From the NCBI GenBank assembly GCA_032209605.1, contig JASFXZ010000092.1, positions 371,715 to 435,714 of the forward strand: a stretch of DNA of 64,000 nucleotides, read 5' to 3'. Both the position numbers and the translations under genes were made by a program. The first letter of the stretch is position 1. Each line of letters starts with the position of its first letter. This DNA comes from Mactromeris polynyma. Lineage: Eukaryota > Mollusca > Bivalvia > Venerida > Mactridae. The notes below the pieces were generated by a model. It made no database searches, had not been told where the DNA came from, and saw nothing but the letters and a program-made list of their open reading frames with translations. This document shows positions 31,101 through 46,100 of this stretch, piece by piece.

Positions 31101-34100
31101 TTCCTTAAATATTAAGAAAATACCTAAGTGGTATTCACTAAATGTCTTATCTTAAGATTTTCATTAAATATATGGCATTTTTTTACTAAAAGATAAGCTT
31201 TATGGCATCCATTTTCCTAAGATGAAATTAATATTTTCTTTAAAGTTAAGACTTTCCTTTGCTAAGGAAATCCTTAAGAGGCACTGATGAACATTTTAAG
31301 GTTACGGATTTGCTTATCTTTAACTAAGAAAATAAGGATAAGAGAGAGAATAAATTGCTATAGGGAACGCCACATACATAAGCCAGTGACTCCCCATGCA
31401 AACAGACCTCCGGGAAAACAACAATCCATAAAACATAGGGCACTCGAGGAGGTTCAAGGGTACATACGTTAAGGAACAGAAGCGCAAGGAATGGCCTGGC
31501 AGACCATAAGGGAAAACAAGGAGAAACAGTGAAGTGGGGGAATTAATGGATGGAAAGGATCACAGGACAAGTCAAGACAGCTGGCAACAATTAGAGCTTC
31601 AACGATTCAACTGATTTGATTTGTTTCCCTTCGATTTAGAATTTTTTGATTTGATGTTTTATATGTATTATGTAGCAGCATTCTCATTCATCTTAGGGCT
31701 TTTGCATAAATTTCAGGCCAATTGAAATTTAGAGTTTTGCAAATAAAAATTAATAGACTAAAGAAACAACTTAGTATTTGTTCACAGTGATCTAACTTCT
31801 CAAATTTAAAAAATTCATTGGAAAAAAACAAAACCTTTCACGACGTCACTTTCTATATTTGTGAAAATGTGACGAGAAAAATTGTCTTTGGAGGATCACC
31901 TCCTGTACCTACTCCCAGTCAGCCTTCGGTAAAAACCCTTGTCACAAGTGAATAAGAAGCTATTTCGTCATAAACTCTGTGAAATAGTGTAGATATTAAA
32001 ACATTCGTATAACGAATACTTGTAAATAAAAGTTTATGATGGTAATTAACATTCATTACTGGATGTAGTTGTGTATTCATGTAATTTGTTTCAATTTGGA
32101 TTTGCTTGCAACGCCTATATCAATTAAACGGTTGAAGGTAGATAGTCTTCTTTTTTATCAAAACACACTAGGAAATAATATTGAAAAAGGCACGTTATTG
32201 CCTTCATACAGACATACTAAAACATACTGCATTATAACTTTTCCTAGAAGTTTTCCGGAATTGCGAAAACAGATATATCCTATATATGCAAGCGCTAACA
32301 CGGCATGTACGTCGTGATAGAAACTCCTGTAACAGACTTGTGCATTTGTGGTTTTGGGAACATGTGTACTAACTGTATGTAGGCATTTTCTCATGTATAT
32401 GACTAAGCAAATTTAAAAAAGACCTTCAATATATTTACCTTTAAAAATACAGAAACTGATGATAAACTATCATAATTCGTGATTTTATGGTTGATTTGAG
32501 CGATACATGAATTAAAATACCAAACAACATTTAACACAGTGTTACATTTAGCATATCACATTGCAAAACTTGCGTGTATGAATTAAAGGACCACAATTAT
32601 GATGGTGTCTTATTACTCAATCTTTTGAATTATTTAAGTTTCCTTATGACTTGGTAAAGTTGAAATATTGAGTGCATGCAGGTATAATGTTTCGTTGCGG
32701 TAATGCGAACGTATTCTAATACAAAGAAAACCATTGTGTGTTTTAGTTTGAATGCAAATTCTTTATATGATGAGGTAAATGTAATTTAAAGATTTAAGCA
32801 TTTTGAAATGCTATTATAATAAGGAAAATGAGAAGTAGGAAATCGACCATAAATCAATGTACCGGTATTGTATTTGCCCCCTTGTCCACCCCCCCCCCCC
32901 CCGATGGATCCAGGCCTGTGTACAAAGTGGAAATATTAATCTCTCATTTTGCTTCCCTTATGTTATAGATCGTTGTCACCTATGTCTGCCTTGCGTTCAA
33001 TTATGGCTAACAGTCGTGAACATTTTGTATTGTATCCCTTGCCCACCGTATCACATTGGGTACACACGGGAACCAAATTGCAAAACATTACCAAATGTTA
33101 CAAAACAATAGCCTAGCTCAAATACCTTTACTGATGCACTGATGCGATACACGGACGGTTTGTCATTTCAAGAAAAGAACAACAACAACCGCACGGTTGT
33201 GATTAAAACCCTGTCATCCGTTAAATTGTGACCGTTGTATATAAATGTTCTGAGATTTGCAAATAATATTTTTTTACAACAGCAACAACTTTTGTTCAGC
33301 ATTAAGCATAAAACATGCTTCTAGCCTACATAAATTGAATATAAATATTATATAATTTGTATCAATTTTCAGAGAAACGACAGGTTTTTATAACGAGTAT
33401 TACCATTAAACAAACATGCTTTGCTTAGGTGTGACAATTCAATCAATTAATGTTAACACACTTCGAATAGGCGATAATTAAATTAGTCTATAGAGATGCA
33501 CATTTGATTTAATCAACAACTATTATATTTAATTGGGTATACATGTATACTGATCAGTTGATTTTTTTTTTGTTCTGTTTTGTTTCATGCAAAGTCGTAG
33601 TATAAATTATGATAATTTTTATAATCGATTTATAACAATAATAAATTATAATTTTTTTTGTATGTATTTTCAAATATATAATAAAAGGCTTATCAATAAA
33701 ACAAAAACAATGATTTTTTCGAAATTTGAATAAAACAAATTTAATGGATAGGGCCGTTTTTTCTGTTTTGGACTTCTATTACATTTGATCTGAAATTGAT
33801 ATACTTTCAATAAAATATGTTTTTTTATGACAACCCATTAATGGTATTCCTGACTTACAGACACAGTAGATACAATTTTACCCTCATTATCATAATGACT
33901 CACTAAAACCTAGATAAAAAATATTATTCAACTTAAAATCTGTTTTTCCGTGTAAATATTTGCTGTGCGTCTGTGCACCTGTGCGTCTGTGCCCAGTAAA
34001 ATGGCCCTCACAGTCTTTACTTAAATAATATCAAGGACATGGTTTATTATGTCCGTGATAATATTAGCTCAGATCAATACAGATTGAAGATGAAGCAGTT

Positions 34101-37100
34101 GAGAGATTATGGATAATTAAAATAAGATTGGACAATTGTGATAACATTTGAAGATGGGTATGAAGGTATTTTACAATCAGTGGTAAACATCAGATAAGGA
34201 TCTTCTATCTCTGCTACAATCAACAATGATAAAGCAAGTTTCATAAATTTCAATCACAAACACTGATTTGCTATCTGTAAACCATGCAGAGTTCATAAGG
34301 ACAATTCAAGTGGTGCAAGCAAAGAGTAGTAAATGCACATAAATAAAGAATCAGATAGCTTGGTTTTGCTTTCACCCCTCGAATTGTCTTACAAACTAAA
34401 GATTTACAAAGTATGAGTAGCCTGTGTCAATATGTTTATATGCATAGTTACATTGTGACATGTTCAGTAAAATATGCACCGGTATCTTAACAAGCATGAA
34501 GCAGTCAGGAGGTAACAAGGGCAACTTTTAAATCAAGGAGATCAATATTCAAGTGTTTTATTGTTGCAGAATGAATGAAACAAACAAAATCACATGGTGA
34601 CCGTATAGTTTTTGCCAATTGTACAGATCGGCCCTATAGTTTTAGTCAATTGTACAGCTCGTTCATATAGTTTTAGCCTATTGTACAGCTCAGCCATATA
34701 GTTTAGTCAATTGTACAGCTCATTCATATAGTTTTAGTCTATTGTACAGCTCAGCCATATAGTTTAGTCAATTGTACAGCTCGTTCATATAGTTTTAGCC
34801 TATTGTACAGCTCAGCCATATAGTTTAGTCAATTGTACAGCTCAGCCATATAGTTTAGTCAATTGTACAGCTCAGCCATATAGTTTAGTCAATTGTACAG
34901 CTCGTTCATATAGTTTTAGTCTATTGTACAGCTCAGCCATATAGTTTAGTCTATTGTACAGCTCAGCCATATAGTTTTAGTCAATTGTACAGCTCGTTCA
35001 TATAGTTTTAGCCTATTGTACAGCTCGTTCATATAGTTTTAGTCTATTGTACAGCTCAGCCATATAGTTTTAGTCAATTGTACAGCTCGTTCATATAGTT
35101 TTAGCCTATTGTACAGCTCGTTCATATAGTTTTAGCCTATTGTACAGCTCGTTCATATAGTTTTAGCCTATTGTACAGCTCGTTCATATAGTTTTAGCCT
35201 ATTGTACAGCTCGTTCATATAGTTTTAGCCTATTGTACAGCTCGTTCATATAGTTTTAGCCTATTGTACAGCTCGTTCATATAGTTTTAACCATTTGTAC
35301 AGCTTGTTCATATAGTTTTAGCCTATTGTACAGCTCGTTCATATAGTTTTAGCCTATTGTACAGCTCGTTCATATAGTTTTAACCATTTGTACAGCTTGA
35401 CCCTCAAGTTTCAGCCAATTGTACAGCTTGGCCCTAATAGTTTTAGTCAATTGTACAGCTTGGCCCTAATAGTTTTAGTCAATTGTACAGCTTGGCCCTA
35501 ATAGTTTTAGTCAATTGTACAGCTTGGCCCTAATAGTTTTAGTCAATTGTACAGCTTTGCCCTATAGTTTAAGTCAATTGTACAGTTTGACCTGATAGTT
35601 TAAGACAGTTGTGCAGCTTGGGGAAGGTTTTGCAAAATCAAGGAATCTAATTTGTTTAAAGAGCGGTAGCTCCTGGTAGATTATGCAGAATTTTTTTTCT
35701 TTGACCTTCATTGACTCTCCATGTGGTGCGCATTCTTGCCTGTAATAGTTCTTACAGATGCCAATAGAAACAAAATGGCGGTGTCCAGGGTAACAGACTT
35801 TGTATCAAGGGACTGAACACACATGTATTTGTAGCATCATGTTATTAGGTGGGAATAACATCATGATCTTTCGAACTTCATTTGCCATTTCTATATGAAA
35901 TTACCAAACATCAATATACAGTCGAACTTGAATGTTCATTTGAATTCATCGGGTCAAACATTATATTTCCAATAATACATGGTTTCGAGTAACCAATTTC
36001 AATTCGGCATGCCCTAATATTTATTTTGGATTATACCAAGTATACAGATAAAAGGCTGTCAAATAAACGCGGTCCAACTGCATTTGACATGATCTGTGAT
36101 ACAGACTTGACCATCATGCAATGACACCCAGGGATTTCCCTGATGCAGAAATCCTGAGTCCCTGACTCTCTTTTCTTTCTAGGGACTCCCATTTTTTGCA
36201 CTTACTGTACATCCCTGGGACCCTTAAAACAGACCTTTGTCAAGTATAAACTGCATATCTAGGACCCTACAAATTTACTAAGGACCCTAGTTTGTTAAAC
36301 ATGAGGGTCCTAGGACCCCTAGCTGAGAATCCTAGGGAAAACCCTGGACACCACTGTTTCTTTAATATTATACTGTAGGTGACTACTTATTGGCAACTGT
36401 CATTTTTGCTATTTCCAGCATTATTTCAAAGCAAATTCAAACTAAAAGTATCAAGTTCTACCGTAAAATGAGAAATTTTTGTGATGGATCAAGTTTCGTT
36501 TTTTCGCGAGATCATAGCATTTGTGAAAATAACTGCTAGCTAAACATTATTGTGTTACTTAAGCCCAATTCCCACCATCACGACTTTGGGTAGCGAATGG
36601 GTACCAATGTAGAAATCATGGACATTCCTCATAACTCTTACAGTGTTCTTGTTGGAGTCTTGGCGATTCGGGGGAATTCTCCTCTAATCGCGGGAAGGCC
36701 AACAGTTTTGAAATGTTCAAAACATTCTTGGTCAAGTCACGATTTAAGTGCGTTCGTACTGCATTCTTACTGCATATGTACTGGTGCATATTGGCATTCT
36801 ACCCCTATCATACTAATTCTTTGAACATCGCTGGCTCCATTCGGACAAAATTGCGAAACCCGGCCACATCCTTGTCCCTCAATTCTTGCAGTAGACGCTC
36901 GTACTAACCAAGGATTGGCCTCCACAACATCCAGGGCCTCACCCAGTGTCTTCTTCCGACCTCACTCGATTTGTCTATCAGTCTTCCAATGGCCACCTCA
37001 TTCCGCACCATTTCCCCATCAAGTTGAACAAAGTTGTGCAGCAGCCGCAATCTTCTGAAATCCATTTTGTACTTGTGTGGACTGTCATGGAGAATGTGGA

Positions 37101-40100
37101 CCCTTTAAGAGCTGAGACAGAAATGATAAACTGGCTAGGGAAGCACCAGTATTTATAGCGTCAGGCAAACAAACAGACATTGTTCATTTCGAGAGCATCT
37201 GTACGGGATTCATTGGAATTCACCTGTATTCCGATCACTTTCGTGACGCAATCGTGACACACTCGTAATGGCTCGCAGTGATTTGTGGTGATTTCGTACT
37301 GATTCGTGGACATTCCTACGGCATTCTTACTGTGAACGTAGTGAGTTTGTGTGGGTTTGTACTGATTCTTCTTGGAAGCTTACCAAGTTCTTACTGCTGT
37401 CTCACTGCTTTATTGTGGCAATCATACTGATGCTTATAACATGCATGTGGCATGCATAGGGAACTCTCTCTAGGGTCAGTATATTGCGAACCATTATGAC
37501 TTTTTCATTCTTCCCTATTCGCCGGCATTCGTGCCCAAACTCGTGACAGTGGGACTGGGGCTTTAATGACAAAATTGAAAACTGGCCAATAAATTTTAAC
37601 GTTGCGAAACATGCCTGACATCTTCGATTTTCGATTTGTTGGCCTCGTAAAAATTTGTCATTTTACAGTAAGTGGAGTCAAAACATCAGTAAATATAAAA
37701 AATAATGAACATTTTGTTGGACTTAAATTCTTTAGAAGGTAAACATTAGCTGATTTTATGAAATAGATAGAAGGAAATAATATTTCGTATAATGTAATCA
37801 GTCAGGAAATTAAGTGTATTAAATTTTGTTGATCAAAACATCTGATTTATGTTAATTATACATTTAACCTACATTCCGCACTTTGAAAGATGTAATTTGA
37901 TAAGGCAGCTATCTTGTAGGAGGAAGTTTCAACAATCAGTACATGTACGATCAGATAAAAGGTCAGAACCTCACATTATCTTCTGGCTATATTGTTTGAA
38001 AGCAGTCTATAACAATAAGAGATGTTTGTAAAGCATTATGCCCCCCCCCCCCGGAGACTTTGACCCCAAAATCAATAGGGTTCCTCTGCTACCCAAGGTG
38101 AATGTGTGGACCAAGTTTGAGGATGATAGGTCAAGGGGTTTTTGAGTTATTGATCGGAAACGAAAAGGTTACAGACGGACGGAAAGACAGACAGACCTTA
38201 GACCGACCGTCGGTCATATCAACCCACATGTGCATACCAATAAGTGCCACTCCTATTGTTCACAATACTATCAGGGAAGCTTGTGCAGTGAACAGGAAAT
38301 AATGGATGTAATTCATTTTTGTATATATACACCTGAACGCACCAGTAACGATTGTTAGGATTTTGTTTGAGATTATGCATACATGGATACATACATTCAC
38401 AGGCCGAAACTGATGACTCATTTAGACTCTTATTTCTCTGTAACATATACTCATGTTTGCAGCGTAAAATAAATAAAAGTCTACACGCCAATATTCGATG
38501 TAATAGTGCTACCATCAAATAGTTTTCTACGCTAACTTCTCAAATGATGAACGACTGTATTATCCATGAACATTCACATGAATGAAGGATGGAAAGCAAA
38601 CACAATACACTCTAAGTATATCAGGTGTTTTTTTCAAAGACACTAAGTGCTGGACTAATGGAAATGTGAAATTTGACTTGTCCGACATAGAAAGCTAGTG
38701 GTCTGAGAATATCGGTCAATTTAGTAACAGATCTACATCAATGATAGCTCCACTGTATCTAAAATTAATAATCATTTGTATATGTTTGTGGGATTCTAAG
38801 GTTTAATCGACAACTGAACAATTCCACTGTTGGTAGCTCGATTCAGCATTATAAACTAAGTCCAGGACTTCGGGTTAGTTGATTATTAGAGCCCTGTTTA
38901 TGCGTGGGTAAAGTCTTACTTTTGGAGACAGTGCTGATCACTGAAGAATCTGGCCCGGGTTTGGATTCAAACTCACAACCTCTGAATCATTCTTACAAGT
39001 AAAGTAGTCGAATAATAAAAGCTTCAACATTACTATTGCAATACAGATATTTTCAGAGGAACCTTCAGAATACTATACATTAAATTTGGAAAAAATATCA
39101 ATTTTGCTCATTGAAAAATACAAAATGTAGGTCCAAGTAAAGTTACAGAACAGCAGATCAATTTTCAAAATTCCATATCAGCAGGGATTCAGTTTGACCC
39201 TGGATTTGTAATGAAGGCTTCAATTCACTTCAATGTAGGACCATTAATGCCAAAGAGGCATAGCTTGATGAACAGGTGACAATGAGGGACGCAGTTCAAT
39301 GCTTTGCTGAAGTAAAGTACTGCTAGGTAAGTTTGTATTTTTTAGTCAATTGAACAGAACAGCTTATTGGTCAGTGTAAGTAACTGAGTTTCACGACTTT
39401 GTCATCTTCTGAAACCTTGCTGACTGTCAGTTGAGTATATGACAGAATCCAGGTGCCTCATAATGTTGTTAACAATAATGTGTTCCAGCAACTTGCATGG
39501 TATTCACATGAGTGATATAGGTCTGTAATTGCTGGCTTTGAATATTTCCCCTTTCTTGAAAATAGCCGTCACATTAGCAGACGGTCAGTGGTTCCACCTA
39601 GGTGCCCTCCTAAGCCTAAAATTAATACTAGAAGGGGAACCTGATGTCTTCATCCACCCGAACAGCTCAAAAGGTCACTACATTTCCAAGGTTGTTTATG
39701 TGACTTTAGAAGAGAAAGTATGTTTCTACAGGGAATGCCACATACATAAGACAATGCCTCCCCACACAGATCTCCGGGAAAACAACAATCCATAAAATAT
39801 AAAGCACTTGATGAGGTTAAAGGGGGCACACGTTAGGGAACAGAGGCACAAGGAATGGCCTGGCAGACCATAAGGAAAAACTAGGAGAATCAAAGAGGAC
39901 AAACAGTGAAGCCCCATTACGAAACAAGAAATATCTTTAAAAAAGATGATCAGCGCAAATTGAAATAACCGAAGATGTTGTAGTTTTATAGTTTAATACA
40001 GGTCTGGTTTAATATTTGGAGTTATTTTACGAACACGTGTAAATTCAATCAACAAATAAAGACAACAAAATAAAATTATAAAAAATATACAATCATAGAA

Positions 40101-43100
40101 AACGTATTAATTATAACATTGTGTTTATTTTGAAGTATTAAGTACATAAAATGCAATAAATTTGTTATAAAATAAAAGCCTATCTACTGTCTGAATGGAT
40201 GTGAAGCACAATCATAGATATGTTTGTCTGCACTCAAACCATAATTTATTTCTTGAGCGGACGAATTTATTCAGCGACGCATAATCCAATCAAATCTAAA
40301 GATATGGATGTCGGAGAAAACTTTGGACAGCCGAACTGGGTTTGTAAACAGGACGCTCTGATTTGTTTGAGATCAGCAAGTTGTAAAATGGACAGGAGTA
40401 TAGCAAAACCCAGCTTAGTACAACTGTGCCAAAAAAATTTACTTCCTTCAATACGTAGATGATAAATAGCCCTCCTTGTTTATAAGCTCAGTGGATGTAC
40501 ATGTATCATGATTCATACTTTGATCACATATTCTTTTTCAGCGCAGCCGTACTAACTTGGTTTTGCTAATTGCATATTCAGTGTTTTGTAAACCAATCAA
40601 ATCTTACGTTAACCACCAAGGCAATTTCGAGCCATTACTCTACAACCGAAAAATATGTGTAACCTTGACGCAGATTGGTTAACATTTTGTATAGTCTATT
40701 TCAAGATTTATCCAGTAAGTAGTGTTGTTATTCATCACCATGGGGAATTGTCTGGTGTTGGAATTAAGAAGACTTTCTTGGTTTTATGTACCAGTCGCGA
40801 ACATTTACATTGTTTTAATCAGATAAATCGGTATGTAGAAAGTTTATTAACATGGATGTGTGAGTTCACGACTTATGCAATAATTGACTTATTCGCAGTA
40901 TTTTCTATATTAAGACAGACGAGTCGACATGCATCCACAGACATTCAGCGAGCCACTTGCAACATTAAAGATGTGTTTAAAAACACCCTGGTCACTTCAA
41001 GTATTGGACTTGTAGGTCTTGTGGTAGCTAATGGAAGAGATTGGTGCATCTACCAATAGTGTTTCGGTTGATTGACACTGCACAAACATGTTGGTGTGGT
41101 GATGTTAAAATAAAATGACTTTCCAAAATACTTTGTTTCTTAACTCTGATTAGCTTACACACATTCTCTTGATGGAAAAACGAAATTTGTGGAGTGCGTG
41201 GATGGACTTCACAGAAGGATGAACTGAACTGTTGAAATATTTTTAAGTGTGAATTTGTAATTCTATTGTTTAATAACGTATCATTTTAAATTCTCTAAGG
41301 ATTTCAGTAATGGTCACATGGACGTGTTCTTACCAAGTGTGTTCTTACAAAATTTGTTTATTATTGTTATGATTGCATTTTAAGTACACAGTATTTTTGT
41401 TTATGAATGTAATGCTATAAATCAAGTTTGATTAATATTTAATTGTGTGTTGTACAATCTCTATTCATATAAAAGTATGTGTAAAATTAATTATGTTTTA
41501 GGTAAACCAGTTAAACAATAGTTACACATCATGTTATATCATGAAATAACATGAACTACCATGCCTCACAGATCATGGTTGACCATGTTATGTAAAATGG
41601 TCGCAAACATGGTCTGTGACCATGTTCAGTCCATGTTTTTTCATGGTCTCTTACCATGGTGTGACCATGTTTTTCATGGTAATCGACCATGAAAAACCAT
41701 GGTCACAGACCATGTTTGCGGCCATTTAACATAACATGGTCAACCATGGCTAACCATGATCTGTGAGGCATGGTAGTTCATGTTATTCCATGATATAACA
41801 TGATTCATTGTACCTGGGATTTAGCTTATACAAGTGTGCACTGAATAAACGGCTTTCACTGTCATAGAAATGCAGCTGTGACTATGGAAAATGCTAGAAA
41901 AACTAAATAATTCGAACGTATTAGTGACTATCGTTTCGTTGGCATGCCAAAATTATTCCGATGCCTGTAATTTAAATGTGTTGAGATTTAAGACCATTTA
42001 AACAGCTGTCTATGCGGAATCTGCGTATATTTTAAAATGCGTCATATCGTTCCTTTGCATCTTGTTACTCGAATTCGCCACACTAATAAATTTTGTATAA
42101 CGTTTCTGTTCAATCCACGATGTAAAAGAATGAAATACTGCCTTCTGTAAATGCTAAAATTTTAATTACATGAAATAAAACCGATAAGCTAGTTAAAATT
42201 TCCTTCTACACGAAAGGCTGTACACATTTGGTTGGTCTTAGCGCTGAAAAATACCCATCTACATTTGTATTATAAACTCAGTTGTCATGTGGTCGTGCAG
42301 CCCAATGAATTTAGTATAAGGAACGAACGGTGATTTCGTTCACTGCGACTAAATCAATTGGTTATAGCAGAAAGGTTAAAAAGGTCAATATCAAAGTAAA
42401 AAAGTAAAATTACTGGGTAATACAGCAGCGTGTGAATGTAACTGTAGTGGAATCAAAGTGCTGTGTGGGAGCTAATTACTACGCAGTGATCTCGGGGTTT
42501 CTGTAGTATAGCGTAATTGAATGACCGGCAGTTGTAATATTAAGCATTTTTTTTGTTGAATAACAAATTTTTACCTTCAGATTGCTACAAATTTGCAAAC
42601 TTCAAGTTGCGCCGACCATCTTTTTTAAAGATATTTCTTGTTAATCATAATTATGCAATAACATTGCAATATATGTAGTATGATTATGAAAAGCACAATT
42701 GCACTAATTACTTATAAATATTGCACAGCAGTAAAAGCAAGTCAACTATCGGTATGGATTATTAATTTCACATTAAACATGGTCAGTCAGCTAACTGTAT
42801 GCATTATATTCTAGACTGAAACAGATTAATTACAACAGATGTTCCTTTATGAATGACAATTTAGTTGTATAACTAGGTTAAGAGACATTATACTTGCAAG
42901 TATTACTTGATATTAAAATATTAAAAAACCTTATAAAATATAATATGATCTCTATTGTACAATTGGGGGACAGATATATCACTCAGATAACAGGTTCTCA
43001 GATAATGACCCAGATATATATATTTATACCACAATAAGTAAATATTATTGTGGTAACTTTTTATTTAAAGGAATATTATGCTCATATTTTTTGTTCATTT

Positions 43101-46100
43101 GTTTACCTAAACAAACATGAAAAATATATGTCCTGTAGTTAAAGCATCAATAAACATGCCCTAAAAAGAATGAACTAATAATGTATTGATCCATATTTGT
43201 TAAAGAAAGATGTTTGTACATCATTAATTTTTTTTTAAACAATCTGTCTATTTTACAAGTTTTGTCCGTTAGTAATATGGTATTTTTTTTTTTTCAATTG
43301 GTTATACATTGCAATGGTTCTTATTAGAGATGTTTTAGCCAATGTAAAAACAATACTCACTGGATGAAGCCAATTTAATTATTTTATGTTCAGATGATCG
43401 AGCCAGTCTATATATCTTTAATAAATATATGTATGTAAATTTAGAAGGTGTTCTTAAATGAAGCATGTTTTTCGCTATTCTCACCATATTTGTGATCAAT
43501 CACATTTTCTGCATATATTACCGGTATACAAATTAAATGCCAATGAAAAAATCAATATTAGGTACAATGAATGCAATCATTTTGCAAATTGTCCATGATC
43601 AACAAATACAGTGACATATAATATTGCGTTAAATGAAAAGATTCACCCAATTACGCTCAAATGCAGACCCCACAAGGCTTATAGATAATGTGCTTAACAT
43701 GACCTAAACATAATTGTTAATGCGATAAGAGAAGTTATAAATCAATGACTTCTTAAAATGCTACTGTAGTATCATTTGAATTCGCGCAGGTCTAATTTTC
43801 GCGTATTTCGCGCTAGAGACGAAGCGCGAATTTAAGTCCGCGCGATTATTAAACTTCCGAAACTAACATGGCTATCTGAATTTTTGACTGTCCGAAAATG
43901 TGTGTATATGCACTTACGTTTTTCCTTTTCATAATTTGTCGCTGTTTTTTCTGATAATCTGTGTGGAATAATTAGGAACATGGAATATTTTGACACAGTT
44001 TGATTACTAGTACGTAAGAGTGGTTTAAATGGAACATTAATTCATAAATTATACATGTATAAAGAATACACGACTGCATAAAATCGTTGTCATCCGGATT
44101 TCACGCACTGCAACTTTTTTCTTCATACTTTAATTCTTGAACAATTCGTACAGTCGTGTCAATTAACGCCAATTAATCGTTGGACGTGTCATATTGTTTG
44201 TGGTATTGTTATGGATTATGTTTTAATTCGTTCCCGACTGGTTCGCTGAAATAACCAGGGAATCAAACGCTTGGTGAAACTGATCAAAATATGACGCGAA
44301 CCTCGCTAGTCATATTGTTTATTCAAGTTTCACACGTTTCTATTGTATTCAGATATGACAATTGGCAATAAAATTGTTAATTGGCGACTCTATTACAGAG
44401 GTAACGCCCAACTTACGAGTTAATACGCAGAATATTGCTATTTACAGCTTATGATACGGATGTACGAAATAATAACATGCTCTGCGATACCGTCATTTTT
44501 GTCTGATTTTTTTTCTTCAAAATTTTAAAATGCGCGAATTTAGGCCCGCGCGAAACTGCCTTTTTTGCTGTTTGCGCGAAATTTCACCCCCGCGAATTTA
44601 AGTGATACTACAGTATATAATTAGAATTTAAAAACTTCCATTGACATTCGTTTTTACTCTGTCAGTCTTTGTATGATTATTTTCACCACAATTTAGCAGT
44701 ATGCAATGGAGACTGTATGGGACTTATTAACATAAGATATCAAGTTACTTCCAATACAATATATTGACATTGCATTGGCATGCTTATTTACCCCATTAAA
44801 CTTTTAATTGCATGTACTCTAGTATCACAATAGGTTTACAGTAAGTTGAAGAAATCTATGTGAATCTTTTTCTGTACTTACACCAATAACACATTGTAGT
44901 TTACATATTTTTATAATTTGAACATTAAGCTATAAGTGTCCAGGAGACACAGACACCTCCGCTTAAAGTACAGATAGAGCTGTCATTGATTCAGCATAAT
45001 GCATATTGATGATATTGATATTACAGATGTAAAATGCTATTTACATGCTTCCAGTTCTTAATTTCATATTTTTTTCTTCTAGTTATGTCTTTTACATGCT
45101 TATATGTAATTACTTTGACCATCTTGCTTCCGGTACTGGTATGAAGTATGTGTGTTTTTTTTGCAAAATGATTAAGAATACAGTCATGTAATATGAATAA
45201 CCTTCAGTTACTTATGTTTCCTTGAACACATTTGATAGGTGCGGCAAAGTTTTAGACATAGCCAACTTCCATTTTTGTTATGGGGGAAATTTTTGTCACT
45301 TTCAGACATGTAATTATTATTCATAAGTATTGAATTTTTAAAAATACGTATAGATAATCAATCGATGGAAAAATATCAATTATACATCAATATCAATTCA
45401 TTCGATGACAGCTTTAAGTATAGATATAATTTATGTAAAGACATTTCAAAATACCACAAAAGACAACAAATTTCTGGATAGGACACGAATAAACTTTTAA
45501 AATCCCTCTTTTTACAATAAAGTTCTCGACCAGGTTTGATTTTGACATGGTTGATGCATCGTGACCATGACCTTTTAGATTTGGGCACCTCTGTTGCACT
45601 CGACAACATTATGGAGATTATTTTGGAAAGTTATTTTAAAATCCCACATTAGACAAAGTAATTGGCCGGACACGGTGTTGCCCGTGACAACATTATGGAG
45701 ATTATTTTTGGAAAGTTATTTTAAAATCCCACATTAGACAAAGTAATTGGCCGGACACGGTTTTGACACGGCCAGAGGGGGATGGAAGAACACACGGACA
45801 GGGGTAACACTATATACCCTGCCGTCCTTTCTTCGGATGGGAATAAAAATGTCTCTGACCCAGATTTATATTATATCACATTTAACCAATGAACATGTAC
45901 AGCTACTCAACATTCATATTTGGTCATCAATATGACAACATCACAGAATTTATTTGAACACGTGTACATATAAATTATGATTGTAACATTAAATAATTAG
46001 ATGATCGTCGATTAAATGCCACGTTTAATTGTTACATTTAATTAAACAAATCTCCATATTTAATATACTGTACCGGAAGAAATAGCTTGAACAACATCAA